From Rhodoplanes sp963724735 (GTDB taxonomy: Bacteria > Pseudomonadota > Alphaproteobacteria > Rhizobiales > Xanthobacteraceae): a DNA stretch of 64,000 nucleotides. The notes under the pieces were generated by a model, which saw only the letters and a program-made list of their open reading frames with translations, was not told where the DNA came from and did no database searches. Positions 1 to 8,216 of the stretch are shown here, one piece after another. Both the position numbers and the translations under genes were made by a program. The stretch's first letter is position 1. Each line of letters starts with the position of its first letter. Where the stretch lies: assembly GCA_963724735.1 (NCBI GenBank), contig CAVRVX010000016.1, positions 41,356-105,355 of the forward strand, written 5' to 3'.

Positions 1-420
1 TCGAGCCCGAGCGTCTACTCCAATGGCGATACGATGCAGGCGATCGCGGCCGAGGGCGTCACCTACACCATCGATCAGATGGATTCCGACATCATCTCGC
101 GCCTGAAGACGCCGGACGGTTCGCTGCTTCTGCTGCCCTATCCGGTCGTGACGGTGGACATGGGGCACTTCCTGGCGCGGATGAAGACGCCTGCCGAGAT
201 CGAAGCCATCTGGTTGGATTACGTCCTGGAACTCGCCAACGAGGCGCGCGCCGACCCAACGCGCGAAGCGACGACGGTCGTCATCGGGATCCATCCCTTT
301 GTGGTCGGGACGCCGGACGGCGCGGCCGCCCTGCGGCGCGTCCTTAGCCGCCTCAAGAAGGAGGAGAGCGTCTGGCTGACCGACACCGAAGCGCTCCTCA
401 AGGCGCCGGGCTTGAAATAG
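1..420 (+). CDS. Polysaccharide deacetylase family protein, C-terminal part (5' end outside window)
   Basis: The frame is open from base 1, so the gene starts upstream of the window; 139 codons are visible. The end of the protein carries a GIHPFVVGTPDGAAALRR segment followed by a short helix and a VWLTDTEALL stretch. This is the usual tail of the NodB-homology or PuuE-like deacetylases, where the conserved histidine in HPF lies near the metal-dependent active site. The N-terminal catalytic aspartate and histidine motifs are not in view, so the substrate (chitooligosaccharide, peptidoglycan or a ureide) cannot be inferred. The gene ends 210 bases before the next one. Confidence 0.6.
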   Translation, partial: SSPSVYSNGDTMQAIAAEGVTYTIDQMDSDIISRLKTPDGSLLLLPYPVVTVDMGHFLARMKTPAEIEAIWLDYVLELANEARADPTREATTVVIGIHPFVVGTPDGAAALRRVLSRLKKEESVWLTDTEALLKAPGLK

Positions 421-523
421 GCCCGGGCCCCCACTGCGCGCGGGCCGCGCCTGGTGGTGCGGTCGTCGGAGCGCATGGGCTCGCAGCCGATAACCCGGCC
501 GGCCAGCGCCCGGCTGCGCCAAA

Positions 524-538
524 TTAACGAACCATTAA
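524..538. promoter_or_regulatory. CtrA-type binding box (TTAA-N7-TTAA)
   Basis: The sequence TTAA-CGAACCA-TTAA is a perfect match to the alphaproteobacterial CtrA consensus. It lies about 93 bases before the start at 631, a plausible promoter distance. Only the motif is seen; binding is inferred. Confidence 0.45.
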
Positions 539-630
539 GGCCGGATTTATTTTGATTTCTAACCCGGTGGAACCGAAAGCCGGCTTCTGCGTTAGTGTGG
601 CGCTTCGCTTAAGGGCTCGGGGGGTCAAAT

Positions 631-1254
631 ATGCCTTACCAGTGCAGCGCTAACCATTCGCTTTGGCCGAAGCAGGCCCGCCCGCCTCGGGCCAAGCAAT
701 CGGCGCTTGTGATGGGCAGTTTCGGTGTCGGCGTGATTGCGTCGATTTTGGCCTATAACGTTGTCGCCGAAATCTCCCCTTCCGCCCAGGAAGCGACGCA
801 ACCGACCGTTGTCGCTTATGGTCCCGTCTATGCGACGCCGTCGGCGCCTGGCCCAATTTCGGTCGAAGCGGCGAATTCGACCACGGCCCGCCCCGTGGTG
901 GCAAAACTTCCGAGCACGAGCGCGCCACCCGCTGTCGTGAGCCTCGAAACGGACGGCCGCGGCGGTGAAGCGCGCGGCAGCGGCGCGCCGGCTGGTGGTT
1001 TTACGACGCCGCTGGCGGCCCCGATCAAGGCTGCCGAGTTTACAAAGCCAGCTGCTGAACCGTCGCCCCAACCGGCTGAGGCGAAGCCGGCCGATGAGGC
1101 GCCTGTCGTAGCCGCCGCGCCCGAGGCGAAGCCTGCCGCTCCTGAGCGCCCGCGCGTGGTCCAGAAAAAGCGGTCCCAGCCGGGCCAATATGCCCGCTAC
1201 AGGAACGCGCCCGTCTTCCCGTTCTTCGGGGCGTTGTTCGGCCAACGCGGCTGA
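631..1254 (+). CDS. Membrane-anchored Ala/Pro-rich hypothetical protein
   Basis: This 207-residue protein has one hydrophobic segment at about residues 27-46 (LVMGSFGVGVIASILAYNVV). A low-complexity region rich in alanine, proline, glutamate and lysine follows, and the tail is basic and ends in FPFFGALFGQRG. I do not recognise a domain. The layout suggests a short cytoplasmic N-terminus, one membrane helix and a flexible periplasmic part, as in envelope-spanning anchor proteins. A CtrA-like box lies upstream and a strong terminator follows the stop, so the gene is probably a single transcription unit. An overlapping minus-strand frame of similar length is a GC-rich shadow. Confidence 0.6.
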   Translation: MPYQCSANHSLWPKQARPPRAKQSALVMGSFGVGVIASILAYNVVAEISPSAQEATQPTVVAYGPVYATPSAPGPISVEAANSTTARPVVAKLPSTSAPPAVVSLETDGRGGEARGSGAPAGGFTTPLAAPIKAAEFTKPAAEPSPQPAEAKPADEAPVVAAAPEAKPAAPERPRVVQKKRSQPGQYARYRNAPVFPFFGALFGQRG

Positions 1255-1281
1255 ACGCAGTCTGTCCGTCTGCGGATTTAG

Positions 1282-1304
1282 GAGGGCCTAACGGCCCTCT
1301 TTTT
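1282..1304 (+). terminator. Rho-independent terminator
   Basis: A perfect 7-bp stem GAGGGCC/GGCCCTC with loop TAAC is followed by five T residues. It lies 27 bases after the stop of the plus-strand gene ending at 1254. Confidence 0.85.
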
Positions 1305-1327
1305 GATTCGGCCAGTCGGCACGCGGC

Positions 1328-1552
1328 TCACGCAGCTTGAACACGAGGCGGTCGAGGATCGTCGGCAATCCGCATGCGCCGGCTGCTGCCGGGTCTCGGC
1401 GTGATGCAAGACTTTTCACCAGCCCGCTCGGCGGTTGCCCAGCGCCTGCCGAGATATTCCGCGAGGAGCCCTGCAAGGCCAACAAGGAACGGCAGAGCCA
1501 GCATGAAAGCAAATGTCTGGTCGGCGCCGCCGATCCAATTATCGATTGACAT
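1328..1552 (-). CDS. Small membrane protein, hypothetical
   Basis: This 74-residue protein begins MSIDNWIGGADQTF. It has one hydrophobic helix at about residues 15-33 (AFMLALPFLVGLAGLLAEYL) and a basic, proline- and arginine-rich tail. A good ribosome site (GAGGAGA, five bases before the ATG) supports this start and distinguishes it from overlapping frames. I do not recognise a family. It is transcribed towards the terminator at 1282-1304, whose stem could stop transcripts from both sides. A role cannot be inferred. Confidence 0.5.
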   Translation of the reverse strand: MSIDNWIGGADQTFAFMLALPFLVGLAGLLAEYLGRRWATAERAGEKSCITPRPGSSRRMRIADDPRPPRVQAA

Positions 1553-1928
1553 GACGCTCTCCTCAGAACCGGCGGCCAGCGAACCCGTACGAAGTCAAAG
1601 GGGCTTCCGCCGGCAACAGCACTAACCTGCCACTGACGGCATAGGTTTTCGAGAGGGAAGTCGCGTCGGCGGAATAGGAATGTCATATAGATCCTGGACA
1701 CCCGCCGCATCGTCGTCGTTCCGCGCATCAAAGGCTCGCGGAAGGACATAGCGGCGCGGGCGAGCGCCGCGCGCGCGATGGCCCGCGGTGGTCAAGACAG
1801 CCGACATGAACGCCGCTCAGCAGTTACGAGCACCATCATTCGGATCGGTTGTACGGAAGCTATTACGGGACGATCCGGGCCTTCTGATTGGGCGCCCGGG
1901 CGATCGACCGGGGCTTCCACCCCGGTCG
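1553..1928. other. Intergenic region without a supported gene
   Basis: This 376-base stretch holds only short overlapping frames with no ribosome site or recognisable sequence. I see no RNA gene or repeat in it. Confidence 0.4.
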
Positions 1929-2336
1929 TCAGATCGCCGCGAAGGCGAGCGCGCCGGCGGATTCGAGCGCAAGCTCGTAGGTCACCTCGCCGTTGTGCTC
2001 GCCGGCGAATTCGAAGCTGGCGATCTGGAACGGTCCCGTCACCGTACCGAAGTCCGGGATGACGAGCTGGTAGGCTTTCACCGCGCCGTCGAAAAAGGTT
2101 TGCCGCAACAGCGCGTCGGACGCCGCATCCTTGAACAGGCCGCGGCCCGACACCGACGCGCGCTTGACGCCCGCCCCGTCGAGCAGCTCGCGCCAGCGTT
2201 CCGCCGATTCCGCGTGCGTGATGTCGACTGTTTCGGCGTTGAAGGCGAGCCGCCGCGAGCGCAGCCCCGCGACCGTGACGTAATTCGAGCCGTCGTAAAT
2301 CTTGAGAAGCAGGTCTTTGCCCTTTTGCGCGGCCAT
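1929..2336 (-). CDS. Phage major tail (tube) protein, TP901-1 type; gene-transfer-agent g9-like
   Basis: The 135-residue protein begins MAAQKGKDLLLKIYDG and contains the pattern expected of TP901-1 family tail-tube proteins, including NAETVDITHAESAERWRELL and FDGAVKAYQLVIPDFGTVTG. In the Rhodobacter gene transfer agent the equivalent protein (g9) polymerises into the tail tube. Immediately upstream on the same strand are homologues of g8, g7 and g6 in the canonical order. The downstream genes (tape measure and baseplate, g10-g15) are absent here, so the block ends at this gene. It is full length and undisrupted. Confidence 0.85.
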   Translation of the reverse strand: MAAQKGKDLLLKIYDGSNYVTVAGLRSRRLAFNAETVDITHAESAERWRELLDGAGVKRASVSGRGLFKDAASDALLRQTFFDGAVKAYQLVIPDFGTVTGPFQIASFEFAGEHNGEVTYELALESAGALAFAAI

Positions 2337-2428
2337 TTTCGATCCCTATAGCTGGAAATTGCCGGGAGGCCCTCCCCTCACTGTCGGGCTTTGAGGCTGA
2401 GGGGTGGACCCGTCGGAACGGGTTCTGG

Positions 2429-2839
2429 TCACGCGGGCTCGGTGACCGCGCGGAAGCGGACCAGCGCGTGGTAGGTGCGCCCGTCCGCCTCGCGCCGCAC
2501 GTCGGCGACCGCGAAGCGCAGATTGACCAGCCGGTGGCCGGCGAGCGCGAGCGGCGCGTCGTCGAGCGCCTGCAGCAGCGCGCCCGCAATCAGATGCGCC
2601 TCCTTGTGGCCGCCCTGGCGCGACCAGGCGTGCAGCGTGAGCTGATGCTCTTCGCCTTTATCGCCGCCGGTCGACCAGTCGGTCACGCGCGCCTCGCCGA
2701 TCGTCACGTAAGGAAAGGCGACATGGCGCGGCGGTTCGTCATAGACATGCGCGCCGCCGAGCAGCGCCAAGAGCGCGCCGTCGGCGACCAAAGCGGCATG
2801 AATCGCGCTGCGCAGCGCGGCGGCGGCGGCGGTCGGCAT
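2429..2839 (-). CDS. DUF3168 tail-completion protein; gene-transfer-agent g8-like tail terminator
   Basis: The 136-residue protein has the DUF3168 signature: an N-terminal helix (LRSAIHAALVADGALLALLGG), then VYDEPPRHVAFPYVTIGE, then a strand with HQLTLHAWSRQGG, and a C-terminal LVRFRAVTEP. Members form the hexameric ring that caps the tail tube and joins it to the head. It sits between the g9-like tube gene and the g7-like stopper gene, as in gene transfer agents of Hyphomicrobiales. The reading frame is intact. Confidence 0.85.
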   Translation of the reverse strand: MPTAAAAALRSAIHAALVADGALLALLGGAHVYDEPPRHVAFPYVTIGEARVTDWSTGGDKGEEHQLTLHAWSRQGGHKEAHLIAGALLQALDDAPLALAGHRLVNLRFAVADVRREADGRTYHALVRFRAVTEPA

Positions 2840-2902
2840 GATTTGCCTCGCAAGATTTCAGGACACGTCCTTGCCGGGCGTGACCCGGCAATCGATACGG
2901 CC

Positions 2903-2978
2903 CCTCCGCGTCGCTGCGCGTCGCTGCGCGCCGCTCCCTCCCCCGCTTGCGGGGGAGGGTTAGGGAGGGGGATCGGGT
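2903..2978. repeat. Dispersed palindromic intergenic repeat
   Basis: A short tandem of GCGTCGCTGCGC units leads into CCCTCCCCCGCTTGCGGGGG and a GGGTTAGGGAGGGGG run. A related sequence lies at about 37126-37170. The composition and palindromic core are typical of intergenic repeats in Hyphomicrobiales. Confidence 0.55.
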
Positions 2979-3020
2979 GGCGCTGGCGCTCGCGCGCAGC
3001 GCTCTTTTGTTGCGGCAGAT

Positions 3021-3344
3021 TCAGTCCACCCGCTCTTCGGCGTGGATCTCGAGAAAGCGGCCGGCACGGCCGTGCGCGCGCACGCTGACGATGCGGAACA
3101 GCCGCGTGTCCAGGCGCAGGCGATGCCGCGTCGTGATAGCGGGGCCGGCGCGCATGATGATGCGATGGGTCACCGTCGCGCCGGCGCCGGCCGCTTCGGC
3201 GTCGGCTCGCGCGGCGATGGGCGCAAGCTCGGCCCAGATCGTGGCGATATCCGAATAGTCGCGGACAACGCCGCCGGCGTCGTCCGGCGTTTCCGCCGGC
3301 GCCTCCACGACGAGGCGGCGATTGAGGCGTCCGGGGTCGATCAT
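3021..3344 (-). CDS. Phage head-tail adaptor (head closure); gene-transfer-agent g7-like stopper
   Basis: This 107-residue protein starts MIDPGRLNRRLVVEAPAE, the opening typical of phage head-tail joining proteins of the SPP1 gp16 or HK97 gp10 type. It continues with DIATIWAELAPIAAR and ends VRAHGRAGRFLEIHAEERVD. In gene transfer agents this is g7, the stopper that closes the portal after packaging. Its start overlaps the stop of the g6-like gene by four bases, which suggests translational coupling. Confidence 0.85.
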   Translation of the reverse strand: MIDPGRLNRRLVVEAPAETPDDAGGVVRDYSDIATIWAELAPIAARADAEAAGAGATVTHRIIMRAGPAITTRHRLRLDTRLFRIVSVRAHGRAGRFLEIHAEERVD

Positions 3345-3916
3345 AGCGACAGCACCCGATAGGGCGCGATCAAGGCGGCGACCGTCGCCGGCAAGGGCAA
3401 CGCGGCCTCGCCGATCGCGGCGACGCCGCGGTTTTCATACCAATGGGCGAGAAGCTGGCGGATCGCCTGCTTCAGCGGCTCGGGAACGGCGGACGCCATC
3501 GTTCCATAGCCCGCCACGACATCGATCTCGATGCCGGCGACGCTGCGGCCTGGCTGCGGCAGCGCGCGCGGCGCAAACGCGATGACGCTCGGCGCGGCGG
3601 CGTTATCGATGGCAAAGACCTGCGGATCGATCGATTGCGTTGCGCCAGCGGCGTCATAGACGCGCGCGGCCAACACCTGGCGCAGCGGCGCGGGCAGCAC
3701 TTCGAGCCGCCCTTCGGCCGGCCACGCATCGCGCACGATCCGCCAGGTCTGCGCAATCAGCGCACGCCGCGTCAGCGCTTCGACATGCGTGCGCGCCGAT
3801 GAGATGAGCGCCGCGATCAGCGCATCGTCATCCGCCTGGTCGACGCGCAGCCAGGCTTTCGCCTCGGCGAGCGACAGCGGCTCGACCGCCGGCGGCGTGA
3901 GAAGAATTGAGCTCAT
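3341..3916 (-). CDS. Head-tail connector, phiE125 gp8 family; gene-transfer-agent g6-like adaptor
   Basis: The 191-residue protein begins MSSILLTPPAVEPLSLAEAK and has the conserved AKAWLRVDQADDDALIAALI segment and the THVEALTRRALIAQTWR segment of the connector family. Later it has IDVVAGYG and a C-terminal helix with LLAHWYENRG. The protein forms the ring under the portal in phage heads (g6 in gene transfer agents). The genes that should precede it (terminase, portal, protease, capsid) are missing; upstream lie noncoding DNA and a broken toxin module. The gene itself is intact. Confidence 0.85.
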   Translation of the reverse strand: MSSILLTPPAVEPLSLAEAKAWLRVDQADDDALIAALISSARTHVEALTRRALIAQTWRIVRDAWPAEGRLEVLPAPLRQVLAARVYDAAGATQSIDPQVFAIDNAAAPSVIAFAPRALPQPGRSVAGIEIDVVAGYGTMASAVPEPLKQAIRQLLAHWYENRGVAAIGEAALPLPATVAALIAPYRVLSL

Positions 3917-4487
3917 GGGTGATCCTTTGGCGCGCTGCCGTTACGGAAATGCGCGCTGCGATGCGAGCTTTGCCCTTATCCGTGATTATCTGACGAGCGT
4001 ATCCAACAGACGGGCAAATCGTTAAGGCCGCCGCGCCCGGCTCAACGATCCGAACCGGCCCTTCGCCATACTTAAGCGCGAACGCGATGACGCTCGGCGC
4101 AGCGGCGGCGAACGCGACGTTCGCCGCACTTCAGCGCGACACCGATCCTGCGGCTATAAAGATTTGTTGGCTCAATCGCGATCCGTGCCGGGCCTACTTC
4201 CATCATACCGGAGGTCCTGGAACTCCTTACTTATTCAACGCCGATGATCACTTTGTCGGGCCAGCGCGGGTGATTCAGCCGAATTCTTACATGCGTGCGA
4301 GTGTCAGCCACGTCCGATTCGAGGACTGTCTCGCGCTCTACTGTTGACACGACAACGGCACGATTAGGCGTTTCCAAATCACCATTGAAAGCAGGCTTAC
4401 TACCTGGATCAACCTCCCGTCCCCGTCGGGATCAGAGATGAAAAGGAGAGAGTTGACGGGCCTAACTTTTTTCATCGCCGACATTGG
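3917..4487. other. Noncoding remnant region between the GTA block and the toxin module
   Basis: No convincing gene is present. The stretch at about 4078-4105 (GAACGCGATGACGCTCGGCG) closely matches part of the g6-like gene near 3576-3603, so this may be decayed duplicated tail-gene sequence. An 86-codon plus-strand frame at 4087-4347 has no ribosome site or recognisable domain. Confidence 0.4.
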
Positions 4488-4565
4488 TCAATCCTGTCGT
4501 ATTGCGATTTCTACAAACCGGTCTACTAGCTCTTCGGTGCTTAGTCTGCCGAGCGTCGCACTCAT
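4488..4565 (-). pseudogene. DUF2019-like immunity gene, truncated to 25 codons
   Basis: Directly after the toxin stop codon, in an ATGA overlap, a short frame encodes MSATLGRLSTEELVDRFVEI followed by AIRQD and then a stop. This matches the N-terminus of DUF2019 proteins, small helical-repeat proteins often found next to this toxin type. The rest of the gene is not present downstream, so it is a broken remnant. The family assignment rests on about 25 residues and is an inference. Confidence 0.45.
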
Positions 4566-5705
4566 GGCTTGAGAACTCCGTGCATAACAAGAGCATCTCG
4601 ACCAACCTGGACCCGTTCACTCCAATTTTTGTCACGAAGATAGTCTCTCGGGCGGCGCCAGCCGAATTCCTTATTTTTCCTCCCGAACCAGCCGGTAATC
4701 TCCCAATGCTTGAGCGCTGGGATGCGCACGAGGTTTTCGCGCGCATCGACTTGTTCGCTTCCGTAACCCGCCTGCAAAGCCGGCCCCTGTTCGACAATGT
4801 GATGAATATGATAGCCGCTTCTTGGCTCTGAAACAGCTTCTTGTAATTCTTCGAGCGTTTTCGGCGGATCCAGATATGCCTCCATGAAAGGCCGGTCCGT
4901 GTCCAACCAAGACATCGCCTCGTACGCGGAGACAAAGGGACTGATCGACCGACCTAGTCTGAGGGCTGCTGCCATCCATTTGGCAGCGGCTTTAAGGAAA
5001 TTGCTTCGTTCCTGAGCAGTCGGCGGCCGTTCTGGCGGGATTGCTGGCGGTTCGCCAAGCGGAGGGCTACTTCCCGACGCACCGAGTTCGTGAGGAATCG
5101 TTCTGCGCATAACGCGCGCCCGGAATCCAGTCGTTGTCGGGCGTTGCGTCCGACAGGACGCGCGGATCGTTTGCGCCTCCTGTCGCGGGCACCGTTTCGG
5201 GGCCATCGCTCGTCCACTGACCGCCGTCGGGATGCCCGGCGGGCACGCGCGGCTGGTTGGGATCATAATGCGAGGGGTGCAACGCCTTGCGGCAAGCGTT
5301 CCAGTGCCGCTTGAACGCGGCGATGAACTTGTCCCAGGCGGCGTCTGACCGCCGCTTCAGGCGCTTTGCTTCCGCGCGTTCCAGCGCGCGTGTCCGGGCG
5401 AGTTCGCCCTTCCACGCAATGAAGCGTCCGCGGAGCGCATCGTGCTGCGCCTGCAGCCGCGCAAGCTCGGCGGCGAGCGGTTGCCTTTGGCCCATCTCCG
5501 GCGCGAACTTCGCGCGCCGTTGGTGGGCGGCATGAAGGTTCCAGAGCTTTTCGTCAGGATGCCGCCAGCGATCCGCGTTCGGCATAGAACGCGCCGCATC
5601 CGACCGTATGAAGCGATGCGCGTCCGGCCGCATATAAAGATGCGCGTTCGGCTGCATCCAGCGGCGGCGCTGATAGGCCGCCAACGCGTCCAGCGAGTAG
5701 GCCAT
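4562..5705 (-). pseudogene. Polymorphic-toxin-like protein with C-terminal HNH-like domain, frameshifted
   Basis: Two overlapping frames together make one protein of about 380 residues. The N-terminal frame (5705 downward) starts MAYSLDALAAYQRRRWMQP, is rich in charged helices and ends in the linker DPNQPRVPAGHPDGGQW, which precedes toxin domains in many rhizobial proteins. The other frame carries GYHIHHIVEQGPA and ENLVRIPALKHWEITGWF up to VMHGVLKP, resembling an HNH or HHxxE nuclease toxin. The switch is at about 5085-5105. The span of 1144 bases is one more than a multiple of three, so a single inserted base explains it. It is followed by a truncated immunity gene. Confidence 0.6.
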
Positions 5706-5721
5706 CGGTTTTCTGGGGGAT

Positions 5722-6388
5722 GTAAATATCCCCCGGCAGAGCCGGGGGCTTTAGGATGTGAGCCGCTCGAAGCGGCTGGTTGGGGTCGCTAACGCGATCC
5801 CGGGTTCGGGTGCCGCCTATGGCGGCACGTCAGCGCCACAGATTGAGTTGCTCCAGGCGCTTATCCTCCTCTTCCTGGTTCTTGATGTACTCACGGATTG
5901 CTTGCTCGTCCCGCCCCACAGTAGAGACGTAGTACCCTCTGGCCCAGAAATGCTGGCCCACGAGATTGCGCCTACGTTCGCCGTAGACGCGGGCCAGGTG
6001 GATTGGCGCTCTTGCCCTTGATGAAGCCCACGACCTGCGACACCGCATATTTCGGTGGGATCGAGATCATCATGTGCACGTGATCCGGCATCAGGTGCCC
6101 TTCTTCGATCCGGCATTCCTTCTGCATCGCCAACTTCCGGAACACCTCCCCAAGATGCCTGCGCAGCTCGGTGTACAGCGTCTTCCTGCGGCACTTGGGA
6201 ATGAAGACCACGTGATATTTGCAGTCCCATTTCGTGTGACTTAGGCTCTCAACCTCGTCCATCGATGAACTTCCCTTTCGTGTGCTTGGCGGCTCACGAT
6301 TTGGAAGCTTCGTCGATGGACCCCTTTAAACGTCAAACTGCTACTGCCACCCCGGCAGAGCCGGGGGGTCTCCTATCGGATGCTAGGC
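5722..6388 (-). mobile_element. IS200/IS605-type insertion sequence, copy 1
   Basis: The 667-base unit is repeated at 39053-39719 in the same orientation with one difference that I see (G versus A near 5964). The boundaries are set by where the two copies stop matching. Both ends carry the subterminal hairpin built on CCCCGGCAGAGCCGGGG, as expected for this class, which has no terminal inverted repeats or target duplications. It contains only tnpA. Confidence 0.85.
5830..6262 (-). pseudogene. tnpA: IS200-type transposase TnpA (Y1 HUH), frameshifted
   Basis: The first frame starts MDEVESLSHTKWDCKYHVVF and contains the HUH motif DHVHMMIS. It runs to GFIKGKSA, where the frame is lost. The second frame carries on with IHLARVYGERRRN, FWARGYYVSTVG and REYIKNQEEED, which holds the likely catalytic tyrosine. 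The DNA reads GCC-AATCCAC where GCC-ATC-CAC is expected, so one extra A separates the HUH half from the tyrosine half. Without it the protein would be 143 residues, normal for the family. The same extra base occurs in copy 2. Confidence 0.8.
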
Positions 6389-6492
6389 GATCGCGTTTCT
6401 GCCCCTGTGGCCGCCTGCTGGCGTTGTCGGATCAACCCGACGAGCCTACAAAAGCCGTGAGGGGGGACAGTCAGTCGCGGAGGTAGCCGGTC

Positions 6493-7563
6493 ATGGCGAT
6501 CAAGTTCGGACGCCCGCTGGGGCCGAAAATGCGGTTCGTTCCACTGGCGGACGAAACACCGGCGCGCGAGCAACGGCTCGACCTCACGCACAGGCCGCGG
6601 CGCAACCGGCGGGCGGAATGGACCCGGCGGCTGGTGCGCGAGACCGTGCTGACTGTCGACGACCTGATCTGGCCCTTGTTCCTGGTGGACGGCGATCGAA
6701 CGCGGGTGCCCATCACCTCCATGCCTGGCGTCGAGCGGCTCTCGATCGACGAGGCTGTGCGCGCCGCCCAGCGGGCCGCCGCCCTCCGCATTCCCTGTCT
6801 CGCGCTATTCCCCTACACCGATCCGGCGTTACGGGACACGGACGGAACGGAGGCGCTGAACCCCGAGAATTTGGTCTGCCGAGCCGTGCGGGCCATCAAG
6901 CGGGAGGTGCCGGAGATCGGGATCATGTGCGATGTCGCACTCGATCCCTACACCAGCCACGGCCATGACGGGCTGCTGCGGAACGGCAAGATCGTCAACG
7001 ACGAGACGGTGGCCGTGCTCATGAAGCAGGCGATCGTCCAGGTCGAGGCGGGATGCGATATCGTCGCCCCCTCGGACATGATGGACGGGCGGGTCGGGGC
7101 GATCCGCCATGCGCTGGACGAGGCGGGAAGGAACGAGGTCCAGATCATGGCCTATGCCGCCAAATATGCATCCGCCTTTTATGGCCCGTTCCGCGACGCA
7201 GTCGGCTCGGCGGCGAATCTCACAGGTGATAAGCGCACTTATCAGATGGATCCTGCGAATTCGGATGAAGCCCTGCGGGAGGTCGAACTGGACATCGCCG
7301 AGGGCGCGGACATGCTCATCGTGAAGCCTGGATTGCCCTATCTCGACATCCTGTATCGGGTCAAAGAAACCTTTGCGCGGCCAACCTTTGCCTACCAAGT
7401 GTCCGGCGAATATGCGATGATAATGGCTGCGGCCGAGTCCGGGTGGCTCGACGGCGAAAAGGCCATGCTCGAGAGCTTGATCGCTTTCAAGCGGGCGGGG
7501 GCAGATGGCGTTCTGACTTATTTCGCACCACGTGTAGCCGAAAGGTTGCAAAGGTCGGCCTAA
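6493..7563 (+). CDS. hemB: Delta-aminolevulinic acid dehydratase (porphobilinogen synthase)
   Basis: This 356-residue enzyme condenses two 5-aminolevulinate molecules to porphobilinogen in heme and other tetrapyrrole synthesis. The two active-site lysines are visible at about residues 224 (MAYAAKYAS) and 278 (MLIVKPGLPYLDI). The metal-binding region reads CDVALDPYTSHGHDG, the aspartate-rich type that uses magnesium rather than the zinc-cysteine type. A GGAGG site seven bases upstream supports the ATG. The N-terminal extension of about 35 residues is usual in this family. It lies next to IS200 copy 1, which ends 104 bases upstream. Confidence 0.97.
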   Translation: MAIKFGRPLGPKMRFVPLADETPAREQRLDLTHRPRRNRRAEWTRRLVRETVLTVDDLIWPLFLVDGDRTRVPITSMPGVERLSIDEAVRAAQRAAALRIPCLALFPYTDPALRDTDGTEALNPENLVCRAVRAIKREVPEIGIMCDVALDPYTSHGHDGLLRNGKIVNDETVAVLMKQAIVQVEAGCDIVAPSDMMDGRVGAIRHALDEAGRNEVQIMAYAAKYASAFYGPFRDAVGSAANLTGDKRTYQMDPANSDEALREVELDIAEGADMLIVKPGLPYLDILYRVKETFARPTFAYQVSGEYAMIMAAAESGWLDGEKAMLESLIAFKRAGADGVLTYFAPRVAERLQRSA

Positions 7564-7584
7564 GTTGTTGCGTTGGGGGGAGCC

Positions 7585-8133
7585 ATGCGCGACGGTGGTG
7601 AAATCCGCAGAGCCAAGCGTAAACCGCGCCGGCTGGTCTCGGTTCTTGCGTTCGGCGTGCTGGTGCTCGCCGCGTGGGTCCTCGCCACGAACATGATTTT
7701 CAGCCCCCGGGACACGGCAGAGTCGCCGGCGACCTCGCAAACGACGATCGCGTCCAAGACGGTTCCGCCTGAACTCGATCCGAGCCCTGTGACCGCCCCC
7801 AGGGCCGGTTCGGTCGATCAGGCCGCACCTGCTCCCGAGCGGACAGCGACATCCGAGCTGACGGTCACCGCCGACGGCAAACCTGGAGCCGAACTGACCA
7901 ATCCGGTCGACATCGCCGCCGTTATGCCCTCCATGGGCGGCACCGAGACGCTGCTGTCGCCGACGTTGGTCTCGCGCTCGGTTGAGTCGGCCTCCGTGGT
8001 GTCGAACGGCTTGGTTCCTCGCCCGCGAGTCGTGGCGATCCCGCTGCCTCGGCCGCGGCCGGCTTTCACAGATCCGCGCCTATCGGGACAGGCGATCACG
8101 AATAGTGAGCTGTTTAAGCCGCAGACTTACTGA
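7585..8133 (+). CDS. Hypothetical single-pass membrane protein
   Basis: This protein of about 182 residues has a basic N-terminus (MRDGGEIRRAKRKPRR), one membrane helix at about residues 17-35 (LVSVLAFGVLVLAAWVL) and a Ser/Thr/Pro/Ala-rich periplasmic tail ending NSELFKPQTY. I do not recognise a family. A G-rich ribosome site lies very close to this ATG; an upstream TTG at 7573 is a possible alternative start. It follows hemB by about 20 bases and may be cotranscribed with it. Confidence 0.5.
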   Translation: MRDGGEIRRAKRKPRRLVSVLAFGVLVLAAWVLATNMIFSPRDTAESPATSQTTIASKTVPPELDPSPVTAPRAGSVDQAAPAPERTATSELTVTADGKPGAELTNPVDIAAVMPSMGGTETLLSPTLVSRSVESASVVSNGLVPRPRVVAIPLPRPRPAFTDPRLSGQAITNSELFKPQTY

Positions 8134-8216
8134 TCTGTTTTTACAGCCTGATTTGGTCGACCTGCACGGCGTACGGCTTGCGTCTGTCCCTCTCCCCCGC
8201 GAGATTGACGCAAGCC

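Noticed and set aside
4087..4347. 86-codon plus-strand frame after the GTA block
   Set aside because: Its start lies in DNA that resembles part of the g6-like gene on the opposite strand, and no ribosome site or domain is visible.
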